A stretch of 64,000 nucleotides of DNA from Psychromonas antarctica. Its GTDB lineage: Bacteria; Pseudomonadota; Gammaproteobacteria; Enterobacterales; Psychromonadaceae. Shown here in pieces: positions 26,959 to 36,661 of this stretch. A program made the position numbers and the translations under genes. The notes under the pieces were generated by a model. That model was not told the DNA's origin. It did no database searches and worked only from the letters and a program-made list of their open reading frames with translations. Within the stretch, counting starts at the first letter, position 1; each line of letters starts with the position of its first letter. The DNA lies in contig NZ_JAHNZV010000013.1 of the NCBI RefSeq assembly GCF_022267535.1, forward strand, positions 1-64,000. Reading direction: 5' to 3'.

Positions 26959-28029
26959 TTACTGTTCAATAACGCGACGCAGCACTGCTTCGCTTACATC
27001 GTCAAATAACTCACTAGTGCCGATAGATGTTGGCAGCACCAAACGTAATTTCCCATTGAGTACTTTTTTATCAAGCAGCATATGCTCCGCATAGTGTCTA
27101 TATTTCATATTGTCAGGAGAGCGTAATGGCAAATTAAACTGCTTAATTAACGAACGAATCTTGTCAACTTGTGCCGTATCAATTAAGCCTAGAATTAATG
27201 CAGTTTCGGCTGCTAAAATCATTCCCACAGCAACGGCTTCTCCATGCAGCCAATTACCATAACCTTGTTCGGCTTCTATCGCATGGCCGAATGTATGTCC
27301 AAGGTTTAGTAATGCTCGAATACCTTTTTCTTTTTCATCTAACGACACCACCTGTGCTTTAATTTCACAACAGCGTTTAATCATATAAGTGATCGCATCA
27401 GGGTGTAACGCTTTAATATCTGCAATATTATCTTCTAACCAAGTGAAAAAAGAATGATCGTAAATGATCCCATATTTAATCACCTCGGCCATTCCCGCAG
27501 CAAATTCACGGGCCGGTAAAGTTTTAAGACAGTTAATATCAATAATAACAGCTTGAGGCTGGTAAAATGCACCAATCATATTTTTCCCAAGGGGATGGTT
27601 GACCGCTGTTTTACCGCCAACAGAAGAGTCCACTTGCGATAAAACCGTCGTCGGTACCTGGATAAAAGCGATACCTCGCTGAAAACACGCGGCAGCAAAT
27701 CCGGCCATATCACCAATAACCCCACCACCAAGCGCCACAATCGTGGTATCACGACCATGTTTTTTTGCAAGCAATGCGCTTAAAATCGTTTCAAAGGTCG
27801 ATAAATTTTTATGTTTTTCACCATCAGGTAAAATAAGCACATCAAGCTGAAATGCTTTTAAAGTTTCTTGGCAGATCTGTAGATAAAGGGGCGCAACCAC
27901 ATCATTGGTGACAATCATCACTTTTTTGCCCGTTATTGCGCTGCAAAAAAGAGACGTTTTTTTAAGTAAATTTTCTCCAATTGAAATTGGGTAACTTCTT
28001 TCACCTAAATCGACAATTAGCTTATCCAT
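26959..28029 (-). CDS. aroB: 3-dehydroquinate synthase
   Basis: A 356-residue NAD- and metal-dependent enzyme. The NAD-binding [10 protein letters not shown] near residues 68-77 and [20 protein letters not shown] near 96-115 are clear, as are the metal-ligand region [11 protein letters not shown] near 242-252 and HGEAVAVGM near 262. It makes 3-dehydroquinate from DAHP, step two of the shikimate pathway. Its ATG overlaps the aroK stop codon (TAATG), so the pair is coupled. Length and motifs are complete. Confidence 0.97.
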   Translation of the reverse strand: MDKLIVDLGERSYPISIGENLLKKTSLFCSAITGKKVMIVTNDVVAPLYLQICQETLKAFQLDVLILPDGEKHKNLSTFETILSALLAKKHGRDTTIVALGGGVIGDMAGFAAACFQRGIAFIQVPTTVLSQVDSSVGGKTAVNHPLGKNMIGAFYQPQAVIIDINCLKTLPAREFAAGMAEVIKYGIIYDHSFFTWLEDNIADIKALHPDAITYMIKRCCEIKAQVVSLDEKEKGIRALLNLGHTFGHAIEAEQGYGNWLHGEAVAVGMILAAETALILGLIDTAQVDKIRSLIKQFNLPLRSPDNMKYRHYAEHMLLDKKVLNGKLRLVLPTSIGTSELFDDVSEAVLRRVIEQ

Positions 28030-28544
28030 TAAAAATCCAATAGCGCGATGATCTGACTGGCTACAACTTTAGCGCTCTGCTCGTCTGTTTCAATAGTGTA
28101 ATCTGCCACCTCGCTGTATAACACATTGCGTTCTTCAGCCAACGCTTCCAGCACAGAGCGTGGGTCATCGCTTTGCAATAATGGTCGGCGTTTATCTTTT
28201 AAGGTACGCGCCAGCTGCTTGTTAACACTGGTTTTTAAGTAAACCACAATACCTCTAGCAGACAGATAAGCTCTGTTTTCGGGGCGAATAACGGCACCGC
28301 CCCCTGTCGCTAATACAATGCCATGTTTTTGGGTTAACTCATCGATCATCTCTTGCTCTCGATTGCGAAAGCCTTGTTCGCCTTCCACATCAAAAACCCA
28401 TGCGATATCTGCGCCGGTTTTTTTCTCTATCTCAGCGTCTGAATCATGAAAATTAAGATGTAACATTTGTGCCAAATGACGGCCGATTGTGCTTTTACCA
28501 GCGCCCATTGGGCCAATTAAGAAAATATTGCGTTGCTCTGCCAT
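28029..28544 (-). CDS. aroK: Shikimate kinase I
   Basis: A 171-residue P-loop kinase. Walker [15 protein letters not shown] is at residues 11-24; [11 protein letters not shown] near 34-44 and FRNREQEMI near 58 bind shikimate; GGGAVIR near 80 and the DKRRPLLQ lid near 115 are as in the family. It phosphorylates shikimate at O3. It starts the aroK-aroB-damX-dam-rpe-gph-trpS run, 171 bases after pilQ, with a hairpin terminator in the gap, so it likely has its own promoter. Confidence 0.96.
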   Translation of the reverse strand: MAEQRNIFLIGPMGAGKSTIGRHLAQMLHLNFHDSDAEIEKKTGADIAWVFDVEGEQGFRNREQEMIDELTQKHGIVLATGGGAVIRPENRAYLSARGIVVYLKTSVNKQLARTLKDKRRPLLQSDDPRSVLEALAEERNVLYSEVADYTIETDEQSAKVVASQIIALLDF

Positions 28545-28649
28545 GTTGAATTATTACTCAAGTGATTGATTACAGGGAAGCCCCTTTATAAAAAAGAAGT
28601 ATTACGTATTATCGCAATTGTTAATAACTTATTGCAAGCCTATAAAACA

Positions 28650-28680
28650 AATAAGCCTGAATATTAATTTCAGGCTTATT
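28650..28680. terminator. Hairpin terminator between pilQ and aroK
   Basis: AATAAGCCTGAA (28650-28661) pairs perfectly with TTCAGGCTTATT (28669-28680). On the minus strand the stem is followed by TGTTTTATAGG, a moderate T tract. It should end the pilMNOPQ transcript. Confidence 0.78.
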
Positions 28681-28715
28681 CTCTACTTTGACAACATTTT
28701 ATAAAGAGGGTCTAA

Positions 28716-30848
28716 TTAATATTTAGTTTCCATGACAATCCGTGGTGTTACAAAGATCAGTAACTCGGACTTGGCATTCTCTTCAATGGTGGTTCTAAAG
28801 AAATAACCTAGGTAAGGAATATCACCCAATATTGGTACTTTACTTACTGAATTGGTAATTCGCTGCTGGTATATACCACCCAAGACAAGCGTTTCACCAT
28901 TTTCAACCAGTACCTGTGTGCCTATCTCTTGTGTATCAATTGACACAGCGGTTCCTGTTCCTGTTGGTATAATGTCGCCTTTTGAATCTTGAGTGATAAC
29001 AAGGTCTAAGATAACTTTATTATCGGGAGTGATTTGCGGTGTCACTCTTAAACTTAATACCGCTTTTTTAAAGCTAACAGAGGTTGCGCCAGAGGATGCT
29101 GATTCAACATAAGGGATCTCTGCACCTTGCTCAATGTAAGCCGTTTGTTGATTGGCGGTGGTGATACGGGGACTAGCGATAATTTCAGCTTTATTTTCTT
29201 TCTCTAAAGCAGAAAGCTCTAAATCTAATATCTGACCATCAGCTAGTTTAGCCACTTGAAAAGCAATTGTGCCCGCGGCTCCCGTCACTGGAAGGTTCAC
29301 ATTTAAACGATCTGCGACACTACCTGTCGAACCACCATTGGCAGCTTCAGCACCCGCCAATGAACCAGACACCGCACTATCACCGCCGGTTGCCGTCACG
29401 CCCCATTTTATTCCCAACTCTTCACCAACAGAATCACTAACAGTTACCATACGCGCTTCAATGACTACTTGGCGCACTGGAACATCTAACACTTCAATCA
29501 TCTCTTTTACTGCGTCAATAACGCTTGCAGTATCTTTTAATAACAAAGTGTTAGTGCGAGTATCCGTACTGACTGTGCCACGCGCAGACAGTAAGCTGGT
29601 ATTGCCGCTCGAGAGTAGGCTAGCAATGTCAGCCGCTTTGGCGTAATTGATTTGGATAAATTCCGCATAAAGAGGCGCCAAATCGGCCACTTCTTTGTCT
29701 GTTTCTAACTGTTCACGTTCTTTTGAGGCTAATTCGGCTGCAGGTGCAATCATTAACACATTACCATCCATCCGTTTACCAAGGCCTTTTACCCTTAATA
29801 TGATATCGAGCGCTTGCTCCCATGGAACATCATCTAAACGTAGTGTGATATTACCACTTACCGAATCAGTAATGACCAAATTAAAGCCGTTAAAATCAGC
29901 AATTAACTGTAATACGGTACGCACGGGGATGTCTTGAAAGTTAAGCGAAATCGCCTTGCCTTGATAAACACTCTCTTTCTCATCTTTTGGTTTTTCTGCC
30001 ACCTCAATCATAAACAAAGTATCTAACTGGTCGTAACGGTAGTTGTACTCATTTTTAATAGTAAAAACAAAACGTGTTTTGCCATCTTCTTTAAAGGTTT
30101 CTATCTTTTCTACAGCGGTAGCAAAATCAACAACATCCATAATATATAATAATTCATCAGGAATATAAGTGCTTTGGAACTCGGCAATTAATTGTTGATC
30201 TCTACGACGGATATCTACAGCGACACTGGAATTATCAAGGTACACAAGTAGTTTGCCTTGTCCTTCAGAGCCACGCTTAAAATCAATTGATTTTATATTA
30301 TTTACATAGCCTTTGGGGGTTGCTTTGGGCGCTGCTGATACGGGCGCTTTTGTTGCGCTGTTTTTTGCAACAACAGCCGCCTGACTACTACTATTCTGCG
30401 TCACAGCAGAGGCCAGAGCCATATCTATAGCACTCATGGGCTGTAATTCAGTGGTCACCTCTCCAAAACGAACAAATAACTGTTGGCCTTCACTGACGAC
30501 TCGATAAGGCATCAGCATATCGAGTGAAATAATTAAACGCAGTCCATCAGCTGTTCTTTTAGCTGCAACGCTTTCCACTCCATTTTTACCAATCTCAATG
30601 GGGTTAAGCTTGAGCACTGAACTCGCATCATCAATATCAATAACGAGTTCATTGGGCCGGTAGTTAAGCTTGTCCGCATAACCACTAATCGCTTCATTAA
30701 ATTCAAACTGTAACTCGAACTTGCCATCAATCAGCGGATTGACATTGAGTTTAGTCAGTTGTGATTCAGCAAATACCATTGAAGAAGAAAACAACACTCC
30801 TACTAGAGAGAGAATTTTCGTCACGTGCATTAATTTTATACTTTTCAT
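28716..30848 (-). CDS. pilQ: Type IV pilus secretin PilQ
   Basis: A 710-residue outer-membrane secretin. A signal peptide ends near VFAES (about residue 28), then two AMIN peptidoglycan-binding domains (about 30-140 and 185-290), an STN/secretin N0 domain (about 300-370), a secretin N1 domain with YAEFIQINYAKAADIASLLS, and the C-terminal secretin domain (about 455-705) with the VPILGDIPYLGYFFR signature. It forms the gated pore for the pilus fibre. It is the last gene of pilMNOPQ and sits 28 bases after pilP. The Ala/Pro-rich linker near 155-180 varies in the family. Confidence 0.95.
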   Translation of the reverse strand: MKSIKLMHVTKILSLVGVLFSSSMVFAESQLTKLNVNPLIDGKFELQFEFNEAISGYADKLNYRPNELVIDIDDASSVLKLNPIEIGKNGVESVAAKRTADGLRLIISLDMLMPYRVVSEGQQLFVRFGEVTTELQPMSAIDMALASAVTQNSSSQAAVVAKNSATKAPVSAAPKATPKGYVNNIKSIDFKRGSEGQGKLLVYLDNSSVAVDIRRRDQQLIAEFQSTYIPDELLYIMDVVDFATAVEKIETFKEDGKTRFVFTIKNEYNYRYDQLDTLFMIEVAEKPKDEKESVYQGKAISLNFQDIPVRTVLQLIADFNGFNLVITDSVSGNITLRLDDVPWEQALDIILRVKGLGKRMDGNVLMIAPAAELASKEREQLETDKEVADLAPLYAEFIQINYAKAADIASLLSSGNTSLLSARGTVSTDTRTNTLLLKDTASVIDAVKEMIEVLDVPVRQVVIEARMVTVSDSVGEELGIKWGVTATGGDSAVSGSLAGAEAANGGSTGSVADRLNVNLPVTGAAGTIAFQVAKLADGQILDLELSALEKENKAEIIASPRITTANQQTAYIEQGAEIPYVESASSGATSVSFKKAVLSLRVTPQITPDNKVILDLVITQDSKGDIIPTGTGTAVSIDTQEIGTQVLVENGETLVLGGIYQQRITNSVSKVPILGDIPYLGYFFRTTIEENAKSELLIFVTPRIVMETKY

Positions 30849-30875
30849 AAGCTTACTTTCATCCCTGCTTTAATA

Positions 30876-31394
30876 TCAATCAGACTGCAGCGTAATCTGA
30901 GTGATACGCTCTTGCCAACAACCATCTTTATCTGAAACCAATTCGAGTAATTCAACTTTCTCTTTGGTGATTTTCAACACTTTACCGTGATTTAATCCTA
31001 GGTAATAGCCTAACTTGACCTTGTGCAGCTCTCCACCCGTTATTTGCACCAGCGCCCATAATATATTATCTATACGTAATGTACCTCGCATGATCAGATT
31101 ATCAAGTGAATACATCTCTAAAGGTTGCTTTTTACGCTCAAAATCAGGCTGAGGACAACTTTTAGGTGCATTTCGCACCGGAGCCGCAACTTCCATTTTC
31201 GGTTCTGAAAATGGATTACGTCCTTCTTCTTGGGTGAAAATCATGGCATCAATTTTCTTTAAGTCAGGAACATTATCGTTAACGGGATAAATTTGAACCT
31301 TTGCTTTAGCAACAAAATCATTTAAATCATCGACATTGGCATCCCCGCAAGAAAACAAAGGTAAAGTTATAAGTAGCAGAATTAAAGATCTCAT
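30876..31394 (-). CDS. pilP: Type IV pilus lipoprotein PilP
   Basis: A 172-residue lipoprotein. The short signal peptide ends in a lipobox LFSC with the acylated Cys at residue 16, followed by Gly-Asp. The C-terminal half (about 90-165) has the PilP beta-sandwich features, RNPFSEPK upstream, LEMYSLDNLIMRGTL and VKLGYYLGLNHGKVL. PilP links the PilN-PilO inner-membrane complex to the secretin PilQ. It overlaps pilO by 4 bases. Orthology rests on the operon and motifs together. Confidence 0.93.
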   Translation of the reverse strand: MRSLILLLITLPLFSCGDANVDDLNDFVAKAKVQIYPVNDNVPDLKKIDAMIFTQEEGRNPFSEPKMEVAAPVRNAPKSCPQPDFERKKQPLEMYSLDNLIMRGTLRIDNILWALVQITGGELHKVKLGYYLGLNHGKVLKITKEKVELLELVSDKDGCWQERITQITLQSD

Positions 31395-31960
31395 TTTTCC
31401 TCCTTATAACGGTATGTCTTAGCGATAACATTTAAGGTTAATAAGTCACCTTTTCCTTTGGATAATTTAATATCATCCAAAACCACAATTCGCGGTAAAG
31501 CTGCTATATCAGCAGCAAACTTACCAATCTGCTGATAGCGTCCAACAACTTGGAGGCTAATGGGAACTTCAACTGACAACTCCCGATCTTTAACTACCCC
31601 CCAGTTAATACTTCTAAACTGCAACCCATTATTGGCACCAATGAAACTAATATCATCAAGTAAACTAGCCACCTCTTTTTTGCTTGGCAATTTATTTAGC
31701 AAGCCCTCGAAAATAGTGTTAATTTCAGTCATTTGAGCACGATAAACTTCTAAATTTGCAGATAAAGCGGCTTTGACCTTAAAGGTGTTTTTAAGAGAGA
31801 TCTCCTGCGCCCTCACAGTATCCAATTTTTCTAATTGCGGGGTGGTGACATAATAGAAAAAGAGGCCGCTAAGAATAACGCAAACAACAGCTATAAAGAC
31901 AGCGCGATAAAGCGCGGGCCAACTACCGACTGTTTCAAAATCCAATTCATTTATATTCAT
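31391..31960 (-). CDS. pilO: Type IV pilus inner-membrane protein PilO
   Basis: A 189-residue bitopic protein: a short cytoplasmic N-terminus, one membrane helix (AVFIAVVCVILSGLFFYYV, about residues 20-38), a coiled coil (about 45-90), and a ferredoxin-like periplasmic domain with SIGANNGLQFRSINWG-type features near 105-120. It dimerises with PilN and helps connect the assembly platform to PilP and PilQ. It overlaps pilP and pilN by 4 bases each, as expected of a tight operon. Confidence 0.92.
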   Translation of the reverse strand: MNINELDFETVGSWPALYRAVFIAVVCVILSGLFFYYVTTPQLEKLDTVRAQEISLKNTFKVKAALSANLEVYRAQMTEINTIFEGLLNKLPSKKEVASLLDDISFIGANNGLQFRSINWGVVKDRELSVEVPISLQVVGRYQQIGKFAADIAALPRIVVLDDIKLSKGKGDLLTLNVIAKTYRYKEEK

Positions 31961-32517
31961 TGCTTGTCCCCTTTAATTTCAGGGATAACGCTAAAAGTCA
32001 TTATAAATTTACTCAACTTAATAGGTTTGACGGGACCTGCGACAATAGAACTAACATTTGCGTCACCTAGCCAACCTGAACTATCAATATTTCTAACCAT
32101 TTTAGCCAAGCGATTATTTGACTCGCTCATCCCAATTACATCGACCTTTTCATTAGAAAATCCGATATTATTTAAATAAATACCGGCAGGGACCACATCA
32201 ACTAAATCATTAAATAAGTGCGTTGCATAGTTACGTTTTTCTTCTAATTGTTGGATCACTCGAATCCGCTTTTGCAGCTCTGCTTTCTCTTTTTTGATTT
32301 GGCTAATTTCAGCGATTCGGCGATCTAAAACAAGCGTTTGAGTTTGTAGATATTCATTACGCTGCTCTTGAGCAGCAGTCAAAATATCAACGTACATTTT
32401 GCCAGCATATGAGAGTCCGAGGACAACACAGGCAGTCAACAGCAACGTCACAAAGAACTGCGTTTTCTTTTTCTTTTTATAGTCATCACGCCATGGCAAT
32501 AAATTAATATTAGACAT
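31957..32517 (-). CDS. pilN: Type IV pilus inner-membrane protein PilN
   Basis: A 186-residue bitopic protein. The conserved cytoplasmic N-terminus NINLLPWRDDYKKKKK binds PilM. It is followed by a membrane helix (about residues 22-41), a coiled coil (about 42-95), and a periplasmic ferredoxin-like domain with VPAGIYLNNIGFSNEKVDVI. It links cytoplasmic PilM to PilO. Its ATG meets the pilM stop codon at the same base, giving coupled translation. Confidence 0.94.
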   Translation of the reverse strand: MSNINLLPWRDDYKKKKKTQFFVTLLLTACVVLGLSYAGKMYVDILTAAQEQRNEYLQTQTLVLDRRIAEISQIKKEKAELQKRIRVIQQLEEKRNYATHLFNDLVDVVPAGIYLNNIGFSNEKVDVIGMSESNNRLAKMVRNIDSSGWLGDANVSSIVAGPVKPIKLSKFIMTFSVIPEIKGDKQ

Positions 32518-33575
32518 TACTGACTCCCTCTTAATGCTAATCCTAATGCGGTCATATATTTCACACCAACTTCACGAAGCAAAACTTTATCTGATTCGTT
32601 TTTATACTCAAAACCAATAAACGGATTCGCTATTTCAACATTAAGCGCCAGCTCTTCGGCCAATCGCGAGACCAACTCTGGCATTAATTGCCCCCCTCCC
32701 GTGAGAATAACTTTTTCAACTGGGATGTTATGAGGAGCGTTAGTAAACATGCGCAAATCAAAACGCAAATGATTGACCGTCATATTAATAAAGGGGGCAA
32801 TAACATCAATATCACAATCGACAGGCCAATTTCGTTCTGTTTTTATTTTTTCGGCTTCATTGAAACTAAAGCCATAACGATCAGCCATCATCTGGGTACA
32901 GATAGCACCACCGTGATTTTTAGAACGGGAAAAAATAACATTACCTTTATGTAAAATATTAAGTCTCATTTGCGACGCGCCAATATCAACAACCGCAATC
33001 CCTTTATCATAATCATCACGTTCAAATAAAAGTTCACAAGCCCTTGCTAATGCATGGCTAGCGACATCAACAACTTTGACGGTTAAATTTGCAGCCTCAA
33101 CACAGTCAACTTGTGACAGCACGGTCTCTTTACGGGCAGCGCTGACCAATATATCGTTTAATTCTTTGTTATTGGCATTTTCAGAAAGCACTTCAAAATC
33201 TAAAAATATTTCATCAAGTGGGAAAGGGATACTACTTTCGGCTTCAAGCTCTACTTGAGCTTCTAGCTCTAATTCATTTAAATCGGCATTCATTGCAATA
33301 ACTTTGGTTATCACATCCGCGCCAGTCACTGCAATTGCGACATTTTTGTATGAAGAAGGGAAATTTTTACGTAATTGACTAATGACTTGAGTTAGCTTGG
33401 TAATATCTTCAAAATGATTCTCAACAATCAAACCTTTTGCAATACCAGCTTCGGCAACAGCGTCAATTTGAAAAGTCCCTTTGTCTTTGGAAATAGCAAT
33501 CGCTTTGATCGAATTTGAACCGAAATCTATACCGATTAACGCATTTGAATTGTTTTTTTTCATATTTTCAAACAT
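32517..33575 (-). CDS. pilM: Type IV pilus assembly ATPase-like protein PilM
   Basis: A 352-residue actin/FtsA-like protein (PF11104). It has the phosphate-1 loop ALIGIDFGSNSIKAIAIS near residues 11-28, VVDIGASQMRLNILHKG near 195-211, and VILTGGGQLMPELVSRLAEE near 290-309. It binds nucleotide and recruits PilN on the cytoplasmic face. It leads pilMNOPQ and is divergent from mrcA, the usual gammaproteobacterial layout. The ATG at 33575 has AAGGG just upstream; a second ATG four codons in is possible. Confidence 0.94.
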   Translation of the reverse strand: MFENMKKNNSNALIGIDFGSNSIKAIAISKDKGTFQIDAVAEAGIAKGLIVENHFEDITKLTQVISQLRKNFPSSYKNVAIAVTGADVITKVIAMNADLNELELEAQVELEAESSIPFPLDEIFLDFEVLSENANNKELNDILVSAARKETVLSQVDCVEAANLTVKVVDVASHALARACELLFERDDYDKGIAVVDIGASQMRLNILHKGNVIFSRSKNHGGAICTQMMADRYGFSFNEAEKIKTERNWPVDCDIDVIAPFINMTVNHLRFDLRMFTNAPHNIPVEKVILTGGGQLMPELVSRLAEELALNVEIANPFIGFEYKNESDKVLLREVGVKYMTALGLALRGSQ

Positions 33576-33774
33576 ACCGCCCTTGTCTAAGTAAATTTCG
33601 CAATACAGCTATCAACTTCGAGTCACTTATAATAAGACGAAAGTCAGTAACTTCCAATAAGATAAGAACGTATTCCTCTTTATCTCCCAAGATATCACTA
33701 TATACTGTGCGCTAGGTCTAAGAAAAATCAACTTGGGTCAACTCGTTACAAGCAATATTTGAGGTATATATAAA

Positions 33775-36342
33775 ATGATCAAATGGATAAAACGCTTTTT
33801 TTGGGTTTTTATTATCTTTAGCATAGTGGGAATAGGCACAACAATTGCTATTTATTATCACGTTAAAGCGGATCTACCCGATGTCGCATCAATTAAAGAT
33901 ATTAAACTTCAAGTCCCCATGAAAGTATTCAGTATTGATGGCGAATTGATCTCTCAGTTTGGTGAAAAACGTCGCATTCCCTTGACCATCAACGAGGTGC
34001 CTAAACAATTAATCAATGCTTTCATTGCGACCGAAGATAGCCGTTATTATCAACATTTTGGTATAGATCCGATCGGAATTCTTCGTGCAGCCCTAGTTTA
34101 TGCCTCAACGGGTTCAGCAAAACAAGGTGCAAGTACCATCACCCAACAAGTGGCTCGCAACTTTTTTTTAACCCGCGAAAAAACATTTATTCGTAAAATA
34201 AAAGAGATTTTTATCGCTATTCAAATTGAGCACATTTTAACTAAAGATGAGATTTTAATGCTTTATTTGAATAAAATATCTTTAGGACACCGTTCCTATG
34301 GAGTGGGTGCAGCGGCTCAAGTTTATTATGGAAAAACTGTCTCTGAATTAACTCTCGCTGAAATGGCCGTCCTAGCGGGCCTGCCTAAAGCACCTTCTAA
34401 CTTAAACCCAATATCTTCACCAGAAAATGCTAAAAATCGCCGTAATACCGTCTTAATGCGCATGCTTGATGAGTTATACATAACCCAAGCTGAATATGAA
34501 CAGGCAATCAATAGCCCAATAACGGCTAAATACCATGGTGCTGAAATCACTTTGTCTGCGCATTATGTCGCGGAAATGGCGCGCAGCAAGCTGATTGAAC
34601 TTTACGGCGAAGAGCGAAGCTATAATGATGGTTTTAACGTTTATACAACCATTAATAAGTCAGCCCAAGATGCGGCTAATAAGGCTATCACTAATAATTT
34701 ACATGAGTATGATAAACGCCATGGCTATCGAGGAGCTATAAAAAAATTATGGGCCGCGCCGGAGAAGAGCTGGTCTATTGATGAAATTGTAAGTCGATTA
34801 CAAAAACAGCCTAGTTTTGGCGATTTATCCCCCGCAGTTGTAATCGAGGTTAATGAAAATTCGATTAAAATTATAAACCAGTCTAGTGGTAGTGAAGTAC
34901 AGGAAATCAATTGGGATGGCTTAAAGTGGGCACGTGCTTTTAAAAGTGACTCGGTACAAGGCAATGAACCCAGTACAGCATCGGATATCGTTGCTGTTGG
35001 TGAACAGATTTGGGTACGTCAGATAGAGCAAGCATTAGAACTTTCGCAATATCCAGATGCAACCGCGGCCTTTGTCTCTCTCAACCCACAAGATGGTGCA
35101 ATCACATCGCTGGTTGGCGGGTTTAGTTTTGTACAGAGTAAATTTAACCGGGCAATTCAAGCAAAACGTCAAGTTGGCTCAAATATCAAACCTTTTATTT
35201 ACTCCGCCGCGCTTGATAATGGTTACACACTTGCAACTTTAGTCAATGACGCCCCCATTAACCAATGGAGTGGCAGCAAAGCTTGGCGTCCCAAAAACTC
35301 GCCGGAAAGATATGCGGGGCCAATTCGTCTGAGACGCGCTCTCGGGCAATCCAAAAATGTCATTTCGGTGCGTTTAGTGCAAGATCTCGGTATAACAAAA
35401 GTAATCAATCAACTGCAAAAGTTTGGCTTTGATAAAGAGGATTTACCCCACAACTACTCCCTTGCCCTTGGCTCAGCATCACTGACCCCATTAGAGCTTG
35501 TAACCGGATATGCGATTATAGCGAACGGTGGTTTTAAAATAGAACCTTACATTATCGAGCGCATTGAAGATGCCTATGGGACGGTACTTTATCAAGCAGC
35601 ACCTAAAATTGTCTGCTCTTATTGCAACGCACTATATGAACAACAGCAGGCTTCCGACGAACTTATTGAACAGCAAGCAAATGCGCAGGGCGTTACTGGT
35701 ATTTGCTCAGTAGCCCCCATTAGTAAGGATCAAGTCGCAGCATCTGCGATTAGTGAAGAAACAGCATTCTTAACAAGAGAGCTGCTTAATAGTGCCATTT
35801 TTGGTGGTGGTAGTTGGCAGCATAAAACAGGTTGGAATGGTACCGGCTGGCGTGCCATGCGAGCGATTAAACGCCAAGATATCGGTGGAAAAACAGGGAC
35901 AACAAATGACTCAAAAGATGCATGGTTCTCTGGCTATGTTGGCAACACTGTCGCTACATCTTGGGTTGGTTTTGATGACTTTGGTCGTGATTTGGGACAC
36001 TCTGACTATAATAATAATCTCGACAAATCACAATCTTATGGGGGAGAGTTTGGTGCGGTCACCGCACTACCTGCATGGATTGAGTTTATGCAAAACAGTA
36101 CCCTATCGGATCCGCTAATGTCTCCTGAAAAACCGCTCTCAATTTCAACCGCTCGCATCGATCTTGCAACGGGTTTGTTAAGCAAAAAGACAGATTATAC
36201 AACACGCTTTGAATACTTTAAGCGCGGCTCAGTACCCACAGAATACGTAGAACAGCGAACCACTCACGAAGAAAATCGTATAAATCAACAGGACGACAAA
36301 AACGCAGAGAGTAAAAGAGGTAATGAATATGAGCTATTTTAA
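33775..36342 (+). CDS. mrcA: Penicillin-binding protein 1A
   Basis: An 855-residue bifunctional class A PBP. It has an N-terminal membrane anchor (about residues 7-29), a GT51 glycosyltransferase domain with ATEDSRYYQHFGIDPIGILR near 82-101 and GASTITQQVARNFFL near 118-132, an OB-like insert, and a transpeptidase domain with SxxK as GSNIKPFIYSAALD near 460-475, SxN as GQSKNVIS near 523-530, and KTGTTNDSKDAWF near 706-718. It polymerises and cross-links peptidoglycan. It is divergent from pilM, as in E. coli. Length is normal. Confidence 0.96.
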   Translation: MIKWIKRFFWVFIIFSIVGIGTTIAIYYHVKADLPDVASIKDIKLQVPMKVFSIDGELISQFGEKRRIPLTINEVPKQLINAFIATEDSRYYQHFGIDPIGILRAALVYASTGSAKQGASTITQQVARNFFLTREKTFIRKIKEIFIAIQIEHILTKDEILMLYLNKISLGHRSYGVGAAAQVYYGKTVSELTLAEMAVLAGLPKAPSNLNPISSPENAKNRRNTVLMRMLDELYITQAEYEQAINSPITAKYHGAEITLSAHYVAEMARSKLIELYGEERSYNDGFNVYTTINKSAQDAANKAITNNLHEYDKRHGYRGAIKKLWAAPEKSWSIDEIVSRLQKQPSFGDLSPAVVIEVNENSIKIINQSSGSEVQEINWDGLKWARAFKSDSVQGNEPSTASDIVAVGEQIWVRQIEQALELSQYPDATAAFVSLNPQDGAITSLVGGFSFVQSKFNRAIQAKRQVGSNIKPFIYSAALDNGYTLATLVNDAPINQWSGSKAWRPKNSPERYAGPIRLRRALGQSKNVISVRLVQDLGITKVINQLQKFGFDKEDLPHNYSLALGSASLTPLELVTGYAIIANGGFKIEPYIIERIEDAYGTVLYQAAPKIVCSYCNALYEQQQASDELIEQQANAQGVTGICSVAPISKDQVAASAISEETAFLTRELLNSAIFGGGSWQHKTGWNGTGWRAMRAIKRQDIGGKTGTTNDSKDAWFSGYVGNTVATSWVGFDDFGRDLGHSDYNNNLDKSQSYGGEFGAVTALPAWIEFMQNSTLSDPLMSPEKPLSISTARIDLATGLLSKKTDYTTRFEYFKRGSVPTEYVEQRTTHEENRINQQDDKNAESKRGNEYELF

Positions 36343-36661
36343 GAGAAACAGAATGCGGCAATAAAGATACATCAGCTTTGCAAACACCACCGTTCCCGAT
36401 AAAAACGCTGGTGTTTGCAAGAAATAACCAGCGCAAACAATTTAATAGCTTTCTACACCGCTACAATCTCACTTTTTCCCCTAGGTAATTAATAAAAATC
36501 TCTTTCGATTATAACGTACTAATAATTAGCTATTCACTTATCTAGCCTAACTGTTTAGAGTTAGGCTGCGGACGGCTTTTCTTATTTGTGCGTTTTCAGT
36601 CGTTTATTTTGGAATCGTTGTAATAAAACGATTGTGTTTCACTTTAAAAATCAGAGTACTA
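36343..36661. other. Intergenic region with two strong hairpins between mrcA and rmuC
   Basis: This gap has a 12-bp perfect inverted repeat TTGCAAACACCA/TGGTGTTTGCAA (36378-36389 and 36409-36420) with a 19-base loop, and a 9-bp repeat AGCCTAACT/AGTTAGGCT (36544-36552 and 36559-36567) with a 6-base loop. Neither is followed closely by a long T run, though CTTTTCTTATTT follows the second, so the second may be a weak terminator for mrcA. No gene was seen here. Confidence 0.6.

Noticed and set aside
36378-36420. Inverted repeat after mrcA as a rho-independent terminator
   Set aside because: It has a 19-base loop and no T tract on either strand, so it was recorded only as a hairpin.
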